Positions 14,051 to 21,324 of a stretch of DNA of 23,743 nt are shown here, piece after piece. Under the pieces are notes generated by a model. The model saw only the letters and a program-made list of their open reading frames with translations. It made no database searches and was not told where the DNA came from. Source of the stretch: Thermohalobaculum sp039185235 (GTDB taxonomy: Bacteria; Pseudomonadota; Alphaproteobacteria; Rhodobacterales; Rhodobacteraceae); assembly GCA_039185235.1 (NCBI GenBank), contig JBCDAS010000023.1:1-23743 (forward strand), written 5' to 3'. Every line of letters begins with the position of its first letter. The first letter of the stretch is position 1. Both the position numbers and the translations under genes were made by a program.

Positions 14051-14142
14051 AAAGCATCGAAACCGCTTGGGCTGGAACCAGAGCCGCCATGCGCCCCCGC
14101 GGGGGGAGGGTCGGGCGCTGCCCGGCGTTGCCGCCGGGCAAG
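14051..14142 (+). repeat. GC-rich double-hairpin repeat, copy 3 (probable bidirectional terminator)
   Basis: From AAAGCATCGA to the final hairpin this matches the right part of copy 1 with the same spacing. The last stem is TGCCCGGCG (14119-14127) with CGCCGGGCA (14132-14140). Where copy 1 has a T-A pair this copy has C-G, so the stem is kept by paired changes. The copy lies between two convergent genes (stops at 13985 and 14153), the expected place for a shared transcription terminator. The left end seen in copies 1 and 2 is not recognisable here. Confidence 0.75.
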
Positions 14143-14152
14143 GGCAGGGGGG

Positions 14153-14875
14153 TCAGCCGCCGAGATAGCTGGTTTGCAGGAGCTTTGTGCCCGCTTCGGT
14201 CTGCCAGGTGATGGGCGTGCCTTTGTAGACATAGAAGGTCTCGCCCGCGCCAAAGCGTTTGGTCTCGCCATTCACCTCCATGGTCACAGCGCCTGAGAGC
14301 ACATGGGTCAGATCGTTGCGTGAGGCGGGGTGGAGGGGTTTGGAGGTCTCCATCAGCGTTCGGGTCGAGACGACCATATGGCTGGTGGAGTTGATGAATT
14401 GGACATCCGTGCTCTCGATCGCACCGTCCGAGAGTGCGCCCGCGGTCATATCGGGCACCGTGATGCGCTGGAGCGAGGGGTTGGAGGCCGTCTCATCCAC
14501 CGGCTCGCTGAGGATCATGAAGATCTTGCGCAAATAGCCCGGTTGCTTCCATTGGCAGGTCAGGCCCTTGGGAATGATGAAGGCATCGCCCGCTTTGAGA
14601 TCGATCTCGGTGCCATCGGGCAGGGCCATGACGAGCGTGCCTTCGAGTAGGATCATCAGCTCGTCATCGGGATAGGGCTCCATATGGCTGGTCATCGCAG
14701 TGCAGTCCCAGACACCGGCGAGATAGCCTGTGGCCGCGATCTCGTGATAGAGATGCCCGCGCTGGACCGGTTGGCCCGAGACGAGGCCGCTTGGGTCAAT
14801 CGTCTCCCACTCCTCAAGGCCGGTTTCGGCTGGGCCATGGGGTTCGACGAGAATCACACCCTGTTTTTCGCTCAT
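14153..14875 (-). CDS. Two-cupin-domain protein
   Basis: The 240-residue product contains two cupin barrels. The first (about residues 55-115) includes MEPYPDDELMILLEGTLV and GDAFIIPKGLTCQWK, in the style of the Cupin_3/DUF861 group. The second (about 165-235) includes HPASRNDLTHVLSGAVTMEV and FGAGETFYVYKGTP. The first domain lacks a full His-rich metal motif. Such bicupins often bind or convert small acids or amines; the sequence gives no specific reaction. AGAGGA precedes the ATG by about six bases. It stands alone on the minus strand, divergent from the ABC transporter operon, so it probably shares the regulatory region holding the inverted repeat at 15061-15076. Confidence 0.85.
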   Translation of the reverse strand: MSEKQGVILVEPHGPAETGLEEWETIDPSGLVSGQPVQRGHLYHEIAATGYLAGVWDCTAMTSHMEPYPDDELMILLEGTLVMALPDGTEIDLKAGDAFIIPKGLTCQWKQPGYLRKIFMILSEPVDETASNPSLQRITVPDMTAGALSDGAIESTDVQFINSTSHMVVSTRTLMETSKPLHPASRNDLTHVLSGAVTMEVNGETKRFGAGETFYVYKGTPITWQTEAGTKLLQTSYLGG

Positions 14876-15178
14876 ATTCGTCCTCTCTATCCCGGGGGGT
14901 TGTGGTCACCTGCGGCAGCCCTGCTGCATTCTTGATCATGCTGCGCATGAAAGGGGCAAATCTGCCTAGGTGGGACCATTTTGCCTGCCTGTCGCCAAGA
15001 CAATCGTCTTTCGTATTGATCTAGCGCTTGACTGCGCCAAGTTGTCAACGCAACGATTGATTGAATAAGCATTCAGTAGCGGGATGCTCCTAAATCGGGG
15101 CGAAAGCGATGATCGTGGCACTCCGCTCCTGGATCATAAGATGACAGAAACAGGGCCAAGACAGCGGAGGTATGGACC
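14876..15178. promoter_or_regulatory. Divergent regulatory region of the bicupin and ABC transporter operons
   Basis: This 303-base gap holds no gene on either strand. It contains the operator-like site at 15061-15076, a TTGACT (15028-15033) and a TTGTCA (15042-15047) that could be -35 elements for the transporter operon, without a convincing -10. AGCGGAGG sits eight bases before the binding-protein start at 15179. Confidence 0.55.
15061..15076. promoter_or_regulatory. Second operator-like inverted repeat, upstream of the ABC transporter
   Basis: TTGAAT (15061-15066) and ATTCAG (15071-15076) are near-perfect inverted arms around AAGC. They match the core of the site at 9788-9809 (TTGAAT-N4-GTTCAA) in sequence and spacing. 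Flanking ATTGA on the left is also shared in part. It lies about 100 bases upstream of the transporter operon, which encodes a BetI-like regulator, and is a likely target of that protein. Confidence 0.55.
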
Positions 15179-16300
15179 ATGGATGTCGTAGACAACTTAA
15201 ATGCAGTGAAGAACGGAGAGCTCAGCCGGCGGAAGTTTAACCGCTCGCTTCTTGCCATGGGGATCGGTCTGTTGACCGTGCCCTACACCCAACGCCGGGC
15301 GCTGGCTTCGGCCGAGGATCAGGCGACCTATTTCACCTGGGGTGGCTATGACATCCCAGAGCTGTTCACGTCCTATGAGGGCAAAAACGGCGCGCTGCCG
15401 AATTTCGCGACCTTTGGTGGCTCGGAAGAGGCGCTGACCAAGATGCGCGCGGGCTTTGTGGTTGATGTGGCGCACCCCTGTAACCAGGGCGTACCGCGCT
15501 GGATCAAATCGGGCCTGTTCCAGCCGCTGGACACCAGCCGGTTGTCGAACTGGTCGGACGTGATGCCGGATCTCTACAACATTGAGGGCAATGTTGTGGA
15601 CGGCAAGCCTTACATGGCGCCGATGGATTGGGGTCAGACCTCGGTCACCTACCGCACAGACTTGTTTGAGGTCGAAGGCGAAGAGAGCTGGGGCATGCTC
15701 TGGGATGAGCGCTACAAAGGCCGCCTGGGCAGCCTGGCCTCGGGCGGCGACGCCTGGTGGTGCGGCGCGATTTACTCGGGCGTTGACTTCAAGGACATCG
15801 ACTCGGATGCGGCCTTTGCGAAGATCGGCGATGTGATGCGCAAGCAGCGCCCGCTGATCCGGGTCTACACGGACGACACGACCTCGCTCCAGCAGGCTCT
15901 GGCCTCGGGCGAGTTGGCTGCCGCCATGACCTGGAACGAGACTGCGACGACGCTGAAAGCCGAGGGTATCCCGGCCGCTTTCGCCAAGCCGAAAGAGGGC
16001 GCCCTGACCTGGGTCTGTGGTGTCATGATGCACAAAGACGCGCCGAATGTGGACCGCGCCTATGAGGTCATCGACTCGCTGATCAGCCCAGAGACCGGCA
16101 AGTTCCTGATCGGCGATTACGGCTATGGCCACTCGAACCTGAAGTCTTTCGAGGCCTTCACGGATGAGGAACTGGTCAATATCGGCCTTAGCCGCGAGCC
16201 TGCGGATATCCTGAATGCGGGTCACTACCAAGTGCCGCAATCGCAGGAATGGGAAACCCGCATGAACAATGAGTTCGAGCAGATCAAAGCTGGCTTCTAA
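15179..16300 (+). CDS. ABC transporter substrate-binding protein, PotD/PotF-like, Tat-exported
   Basis: The 373-residue product is a periplasmic binding protein of the spermidine/putrescine (PotD) type. The N-terminus has a twin-arginine signal, LSRRKFNRSLLAMGIG (residues 15-30), with a likely cleavage after ALASA (residue 45). The mature part starts with YFTWGGYDIPELF and contains the ligand-pocket style segments GKPYMAPMDWGQTS and MTWNETATT. Aromatic residues line the pocket, as expected for binding amines. The first gene of a long plus-strand operon, it is followed by a GC hairpin and the two permeases. PotD-type proteins bind polyamines but also other amines and amino-acid derivatives, so the ligand is open. 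Confidence 0.92.
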   Translation: MDVVDNLNAVKNGELSRRKFNRSLLAMGIGLLTVPYTQRRALASAEDQATYFTWGGYDIPELFTSYEGKNGALPNFATFGGSEEALTKMRAGFVVDVAHPCNQGVPRWIKSGLFQPLDTSRLSNWSDVMPDLYNIEGNVVDGKPYMAPMDWGQTSVTYRTDLFEVEGEESWGMLWDERYKGRLGSLASGGDAWWCGAIYSGVDFKDIDSDAAFAKIGDVMRKQRPLIRVYTDDTTSLQQALASGELAAAMTWNETATTLKAEGIPAAFAKPKEGALTWVCGVMMHKDAPNVDRAYEVIDSLISPETGKFLIGDYGYGHSNLKSFEAFTDEELVNIGLSREPADILNAGHYQVPQSQEWETRMNNEFEQIKAGF

Positions 16301-16321
16301 GCCCTGATCTCTCGAAACGGC

Positions 16322-16340
16322 CGGGCGGCGCCGCCGCCCG
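16322..16340 (+). terminator. GC-rich intra-operon hairpin after the binding-protein gene
   Basis: CGGGCGGC (16322-16329) pairs perfectly with GCCGCCCG (16333-16340) over a GCC loop, followed by a T-rich stretch (TTGTTGTTTT within 16347-16356). It lies 21 bases after the binding-protein stop and before the permease gene. Such hairpins protect the upstream message and partly end transcription, which would make the binding protein more abundant than the permeases. Confidence 0.65.
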
Positions 16341-16397
16341 TGCCCCTTGTTGTTTTGGCGCTGAAAAACGTGCCGAAGGCTCAGCCGGAGGTTTCTG

Positions 16398-17345
16398 ATG
16401 GCAGATACGACGATCTCGCAGACGCAGGCAACGAGTACCGAAACGCCGATCAACTTGGTACAGACGACGGGTTTTTTGGCGTCTCTCCTCCAGCGATATG
16501 AAATCCTGCGAGGTTACAGCCTTCTCTCTCCGGCACTGCTCTTTATGGCCTTAGGGATCCTCGTACCCTTTGGCATTCTGATCACGATGAGCTTCTGGAC
16601 CCCGGCGGGCTTTGAGTTCAACACCGATTTCACCCTGAAAAACTATCATGACGCCGCCGAGCGCCCGATCTATGGCGCGCTGGTGACGCGCTCCCTATGG
16701 ATTTCGGGGATGGCCACGATCGTCACGGTGCTGTTCTGTTATCCGATGGCCTATTACGTGGCCTTCTATGTGCATCGCAACAAGATGCTCTGGCTGATCC
16801 TGATGACCTTGCCGTTCTGGACCAGCTATCTGCTGCGGGTTTTCGCCTGGAAGATCATTCTGGGCTATGATGGGCTGATCAACTCATCGCTGAGCGGGAT
16901 GGGGCTGATCGAACAACCGCTCGAGTTCCTGCTCTACAGTCAAACGGCGGTTGTGATCACGCTGACCCATGCTTGGGCGGCGTTTGCGATCCTGCCGATT
17001 TATGTCTCGCTGGAGAAGATCGATCGCTCGCTCTTGGAGGCTGCGACCGATCTGGGCGACGGGCCGTGGACGCGGTTCTTCCGGGTCACCCTGCCGCTGT
17101 CGCTGCCCGGCGTGATGGCGGCCTGTATGCTGATCTTCATCCCCACGGTGGGCGATTTCATCACGCCCGCGCTGATGGGCGGACCGGATGGCATGATGAT
17201 CGGGAACCTGATCCAGCTGCAATTCGGCCGCGCCAATAATTGGCCAATGGGGGCGACCCTGGCGATCGTGATGATGCTCGCCGTCGGAGCGGCGGCCTTG
17301 ATCATGTATCTGATGACGGAGCTTCTGAAGAGGAAGGTCGCATGA
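16398..17345 (+). CDS. ABC transporter permease, PotB-like
   Basis: The 315-residue product is an inner-membrane permease with six or so hydrophobic segments after a soluble N-terminus of about 40 residues. The first membrane segment is LLSPALLFMALGILVPFG. The cytoplasmic EAA loop that contacts the ATPase is visible as EAATDLGDGPWTRFFRVTLP. The N-terminal 35 residues are polar and Thr/Gln-rich. GGAGG precedes the ATG by six bases. Its end overlaps the start of the second permease (ATGA), so the two are translationally coupled and form the channel heterodimer. Confidence 0.94.
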   Translation: MADTTISQTQATSTETPINLVQTTGFLASLLQRYEILRGYSLLSPALLFMALGILVPFGILITMSFWTPAGFEFNTDFTLKNYHDAAERPIYGALVTRSLWISGMATIVTVLFCYPMAYYVAFYVHRNKMLWLILMTLPFWTSYLLRVFAWKIILGYDGLINSSLSGMGLIEQPLEFLLYSQTAVVITLTHAWAAFAILPIYVSLEKIDRSLLEAATDLGDGPWTRFFRVTLPLSLPGVMAACMLIFIPTVGDFITPALMGGPDGMMIGNLIQLQFGRANNWPMGATLAIVMMLAVGAAALIMYLMTELLKRKVA

Positions 17346-18157
17346 GCAGCTATATCAACAAACCGAGCCCGGGCCTGACGGTCTATGCCTGGGTCTTCAT
17401 CTTCGTGCTCTATGCGCCGATGCTGTTGATCCCGCTCTTCTCGTTCAACGAGTCGATCTATCTGACCTTCCCGATCGAGGCCTTCACGTTGAACTGGTAT
17501 CTGGAGTTGTCGGATACAGCCCCGATGTGGGATGCGCTTTGGAATTCGGTTCGGGTTGGGATGATCTCGGCCGTGATCTCGACCGCGCTGGGGGTTTTTG
17601 CTGCGAAAGCGATCACTCGCTACCGCATTCCGGGCAAGGGGCCGATCGTCAGCTTCATGATGCTGCCCTTGGTCGTGCCGGGGATCATTTTCGCGGTGGC
17701 GATCCTAATCTTCATGAACCGGCTGGGGATCCCGCTGTCGCTGGTGACGGTGACTTTGGGCCATTTGGTGATTTGCATCCCCTTTGCGATTGCGACCCTG
17801 ATCCCGCGGTTCGAAGGGTTTGACCCGTCCTTGGAGGAGGCCTCAGCCGATCTGGGTGAGAACAGTCTATGGACCTTTTGGCGAGTGACCGTGCCAATGG
17901 TCATGCCGGGGATTTTCGCCAGCCTGATGCTGACCTTCACCATCTCGTTTGACGAGTTCATCATGGCGTTCTTCCTGACGGGGACCGACATGACCCTGCC
18001 CATGTATATCTGGGGCCAGTTGCGCTTTCCACAGCGGCTGCCTGGGGTGCTGGCGCTGTCCAGCATCATCATCGCGATCTCCTTCGTGATGGTGTTCCTG
18101 AGCCTGTGGTTGGCGAAGTTCGGCCTGCAAGATGATCAGAAAGGAGCCGGCGCATGA
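17342..18157 (+). CDS. ABC transporter permease, PotC-like
   Basis: The 271-residue product is the second membrane subunit. It opens with a membrane segment (LTVYAWVFIFVLYAPMLLIP), has about six hydrophobic segments, and carries an EAA loop reading EEASADLGENSLWTFWRVTVP. The start at 17342 is chosen because its ATG overlaps the previous stop, as usual for these pairs; an in-frame extension upstream lies inside the first permease gene. Its own stop overlaps the ATG of the ATPase gene. Confidence 0.94.
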   Translation: MSSYINKPSPGLTVYAWVFIFVLYAPMLLIPLFSFNESIYLTFPIEAFTLNWYLELSDTAPMWDALWNSVRVGMISAVISTALGVFAAKAITRYRIPGKGPIVSFMMLPLVVPGIIFAVAILIFMNRLGIPLSLVTVTLGHLVICIPFAIATLIPRFEGFDPSLEEASADLGENSLWTFWRVTVPMVMPGIFASLMLTFTISFDEFIMAFFLTGTDMTLPMYIWGQLRFPQRLPGVLALSSIIIAISFVMVFLSLWLAKFGLQDDQKGAGA

Positions 18158-19254
18158 CCGCGAATCCCTGCATTTCGATCCGCGATGTGAGCAAGGCCTT
18201 TGGCTTGGTCAAGGCGGTCAACAATGTCAGCTTCGATATCGGGCATGGGGAGTTCTTCTCGCTGCTGGGCTCCTCGGGCTGTGGGAAAACCACGCTGCTC
18301 AGGATGCTCGCGGGGTTCGAGGGCACGACCTCGGGCGAGATCTTCATCGATGGCCAGCCGATGTCTGGGGTGCCACCGCATCACCGCCCGGTGAATATGG
18401 TGTTCCAGAGCTACGCGATTTTCCCGCATCTCAACGTCCATGACAACATCGCCTATGGACTGCGCAAGTTTAAGCTCGACAAGGCGGAGAAGACCCGGAT
18501 GGTCGATGAGCTCTTGGAGCTGATTGCGATGCCGGGCTATGGCGGTCGGCGGGCGAACCAGCTCTCGGGCGGGCAGCGCCAGCGGGTGGCATTGGCCCGA
18601 GCGCTGATCCTGAAGCCGAAAGTGCTGTTGCTGGATGAGCCGCTGGGTGCGTTGGACAAGCAACTTCGCGAACAGATGCAGCTGGAGCTGCGCGCGTTGC
18701 AGCGGTCGGTCGGGATTACTTTCGTTTTCGTCACCCATGATCAGGAGGAGGCGTTGACGCTGTCGGACCGGATCGCGGTGATGTCAGGCGGTCATGTGCT
18801 GCAGATCGACAGCCCCTCGGGCCTTTACGAGCGGCCGAACAACCGCGAGGTGGCGAGCTTTATCGGGACGATGAATTTCTTCGATGGGCGGGTGACCTCG
18901 CGCGCCAACGGGCATTCGGATCTGAGCGTCGAGGCGCTGGGCAGCCTGTCGGTGCCGACGGAGCATTTGACCCCGATCGCGGGCGACAAGCTGTGTGTCG
19001 CGGTGCGGCCAGAGAAGTTCCAGTTGAACCATGAGGAGCCGCAGGGGGCGCGGAATATGGTGAGCGGAACGCTCGCCAATGCGGCCTATCTGGGCGAGCG
19101 CAGCCATTTCTATGTCAATGTCCCCGGGGCGGCGAAACCGATTGCGGTTTCCTCGCAAAACGCGACGCGGGATCAGCTGGGGGATGGCGATAGTGGCCGC
19201 CCGGTCTGGCTGAGCTGGAGCGACGACGCGGTGGTCGTGCTGGGCGCCGATTAA
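18154..19254 (+). CDS. ABC transporter ATP-binding protein, PotA-like
   Basis: The 366-residue product has every nucleotide-binding motif: Walker A GSSGCGKTT (39-47), Q-loop Gln85, signature LSGGQ (137-141), Walker B LLLDEP with Asp161/Glu162, and H-loop His195 in THDQEE. The C-terminal third (about 240-366) is a TOBE-type regulatory domain (CVAVRPEKFQL), typical of PotA-like importers. AAGGAG lies about eight bases before the ATG, inside the end of the permease gene. It energises import by the permease pair encoded just upstream. Ten bases follow before the regulator gene. Confidence 0.95.
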   Translation: MTANPCISIRDVSKAFGLVKAVNNVSFDIGHGEFFSLLGSSGCGKTTLLRMLAGFEGTTSGEIFIDGQPMSGVPPHHRPVNMVFQSYAIFPHLNVHDNIAYGLRKFKLDKAEKTRMVDELLELIAMPGYGGRRANQLSGGQRQRVALARALILKPKVLLLDEPLGALDKQLREQMQLELRALQRSVGITFVFVTHDQEEALTLSDRIAVMSGGHVLQIDSPSGLYERPNNREVASFIGTMNFFDGRVTSRANGHSDLSVEALGSLSVPTEHLTPIAGDKLCVAVRPEKFQLNHEEPQGARNMVSGTLANAAYLGERSHFYVNVPGAAKPIAVSSQNATRDQLGDGDSGRPVWLSWSDDAVVVLGAD

Positions 19255-19264
19255 AGAGGCCTTT

Positions 19265-19924
19265 GTGCAAACTGAGACGGCAGGCAAACGGCCGCGGACC
19301 GCCTCGCGCGAAGTCCGCAGGCAACAGCTCATCGAGGCGACCATCGCCTCGATTGCGGAGCATGGCATCTCGGGCACCACCATGGCGACGGTCACGGGGC
19401 GCGCGAAGCTCTCGATGGGCATTGTCAGCTTCCATTTTCAGAGCAAAGAGAACCTGTTCAAAGAGACCCTGACCTATTTGGCCGAGGAGCACCGCGCCTG
19501 TTGGCTGCGGGCGCTTGAGACCTGCGATCAGAGCCCGGTGGGCAAGCTGGTCGCGATCACCGAGGCGCATTTCGACCCCCAGGTCTGCTCAACCGAGCGG
19601 ATCGCGGTCTGGTTCGCGTTTTTTGGTGAGATGCGCTATCGCAAGACCTATCGTGAAAAGGTCACCCGGTTCGACCGCGAGCGCCAGAAGCTGACCGAAG
19701 CGTTCTGCGCCGAGCTGGCCAGGGCCGAGGAGCCGGGCCTGGACCCCGCGGCGATTGCCGAGGCGATCGAGAGCTTTGCCGATGGGCTGTGGCTCAACAT
19801 CATGATGTATCCCGAATGCCTGACGCCCGAGAGCGCGCGCGAGCATTTGCGGGACTACCTGACCTGGACCTTTCCCAACTCCTTTGCCGCGGAGTTGGCT
19901 GAACCTTGCCGGAGTGTGGGATGA
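19265..19924 (+). CDS. TetR-family regulator, BetI-like (second paralogue)
   Basis: The 219-residue product starts at GTG with AGAGG about six bases upstream. Its helix-turn-helix region (RRQQLIEATIASIAEHGI, then TMATVTGRAKLSMGIVSFHF) is clearly related to the regulator at 7888-8547, and the C-terminal halves also align (for example WFGFFGE versus WFAFFGE). Placing a repressor gene inside the transporter/catabolic operon gives feedback on its own synthesis. The probable target is the inverted repeat at 15061-15076; cross-binding to 9788-9809 is likely given the shared recognition helix. Its stop overlaps the next ATG (ATGA). Confidence 0.9.
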   Translation: MQTETAGKRPRTASREVRRQQLIEATIASIAEHGISGTTMATVTGRAKLSMGIVSFHFQSKENLFKETLTYLAEEHRACWLRALETCDQSPVGKLVAITEAHFDPQVCSTERIAVWFAFFGEMRYRKTYREKVTRFDRERQKLTEAFCAELARAEEPGLDPAAIAEAIESFADGLWLNIMMYPECLTPESAREHLRDYLTWTFPNSFAAELAEPCRSVG

Positions 19925-21324
19925 AACACAGCCGCTTTACCGCGCCGATGCTGGATCGCCGGGCGCTTTTGATGAGCCTGATGGCCTGTGCGGCCTTGCC
20001 GGTGCGGGCCCAGACTTTGCCGAGCGATCCGGATGTGGTGGTGATCGGTGCAGGCTCGGCGGGCCTGTCGGCGGCGCGGAGGCTGATCGCGCAGGGCTAT
20101 TCGGTCGTGGTGCTGGAGGCCGCTGATCGCATTGGCGGGCGGGCCTATACCGATACCACAACTCTGGGCGTGCCCTTCGACGTCGGCTGCTCTTGGATGC
20201 AGGGGCCAAAGGATCTGGAGCTTGTGTCCCTGGCGCGGGACTATGGCTACACTTTGCTCGATCACAGTGGTGCGAGCGAGGCGTTCTATGTGGGGGACCG
20301 GCTGTCGACCACGGCGGAGCGCAACAAATACTGGGGCTCGTATGAGGCCATCGAGGTCGCGCTGGCCAAGGCCGGGACGGCGGGGCGCGATGTGGCGGCC
20401 TCCACCGTCATCCCGCCGGATCTGCCCTTTGGCAGCGTGGTCGAGAGCTGGATTGGGCCGATGGATTGGGGGGTCGATTTCGCCGATCTCTCGACCTTGG
20501 AGAGCCAAAGCACCGCCGATCTGGGCGTGAATTACATGATCCGCGAGGGGTATGGCACATTGATCGCGCGCATGGGCGAGGGCTTGCCGGTCCAGATGGG
20601 CACGCCCGCCACCCTGGTGGATTGGAGCGGCGAGGGGGTTCGGGTTGAGACGCCCAAGGGCACGATCCGGGCGCGGGCCTGTGTGGTCACCGTCTCGACC
20701 GGGGTTCTGGGCAAGGGCCAGATCAAGTTTGCCCCAGACCTGCCGGATTGGAAGGCCGAGGCAATCTCGAACGTGCCGATGGGGCTTTTGACCAAGGTCG
20801 GGCTCTTGTTCGACGGGGAGCGGTTTGGCCTGTCATCGAATGCTTGGCTCACCTATGGCAGCGAGCAGAAGACGCCGTTGGAGGCGAGCTATTTCCTCTC
20901 CTTCCCATTCAATTTCGACATGATGGTCGGCTTCCTGGGCGGCCAGTTCGGCTGGGAGATGGCAAAAGCCGGCGAGGCGGCGACCATCGACTTTGTGCTC
21001 GGCGAGATGGAGAAGATGTTCGGCAGCAAGGTGCGCAAGCATTTCGTCAAAGGCATGGTTAGCGACTGGGCGACCAACCCGTTGACCCATGGCGCCTATG
21101 CCACCGCCAAGCCGGGCCATCATGCCGCGCGCACGGATCTGCGCCGCCCGGTTGGCGACCGCGTGTTCTTTGCCGGAGAGGCAATGGCGGGCCCCTACAT
21201 CACGCTCTGCGGTGGCGCGTTCCTGAGCGGGGCTGCAACAGCGAATGCGGTGATGGCAGCACTCGATTGCGAGGCCTGCGCGGGGCGCAAGCAGCGATTA
21301 CAGAAAGAGGCCGTCGAGGAATGA
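19921..21324 (+). CDS. Exported flavin amine oxidase
   Basis: The 467-residue protein belongs to the flavin-containing monoamine/polyamine oxidase family. The FAD motif is VVVIGAGSAGLSAARRL (about 39-55), followed by VLEAADRIGGRAYT. The C-terminal flavin site is FFAGEAMAGPYITLCGGAFLSG. Residues 1-30 form a signal with a twin-arginine start (DRRALLMSLMACAALPVRA), consistent with Tat export of a folded flavoprotein to the periplasm, with cleavage near residue 30. GGAG lies eight bases before the ATG, which overlaps the TetR stop. Oxidation of an amine outside the cytoplasm would release aldehyde and hydrogen peroxide or pass electrons to another acceptor. The substrate is unknown; a polyamine-like or N-alkyl amine fits the operon. 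Confidence 0.9.
   Translation: MKHSRFTAPMLDRRALLMSLMACAALPVRAQTLPSDPDVVVIGAGSAGLSAARRLIAQGYSVVVLEAADRIGGRAYTDTTTLGVPFDVGCSWMQGPKDLELVSLARDYGYTLLDHSGASEAFYVGDRLSTTAERNKYWGSYEAIEVALAKAGTAGRDVAASTVIPPDLPFGSVVESWIGPMDWGVDFADLSTLESQSTADLGVNYMIREGYGTLIARMGEGLPVQMGTPATLVDWSGEGVRVETPKGTIRARACVVTVSTGVLGKGQIKFAPDLPDWKAEAISNVPMGLLTKVGLLFDGERFGLSSNAWLTYGSEQKTPLEASYFLSFPFNFDMMVGFLGGQFGWEMAKAGEAATIDFVLGEMEKMFGSKVRKHFVKGMVSDWATNPLTHGAYATAKPGHHAARTDLRRPVGDRVFFAGEAMAGPYITLCGGAFLSGAATANAVMAALDCEACAGRKQRLQKEAVEE

Noticed and set aside
15197..16453. Long minus-strand open frame (about 418 codons) opposite the binding-protein gene
   Set aside because: It is antisense to a clear Tat-signal binding protein, has no ribosome site or recognisable domain, and reflects high-GC codon bias.
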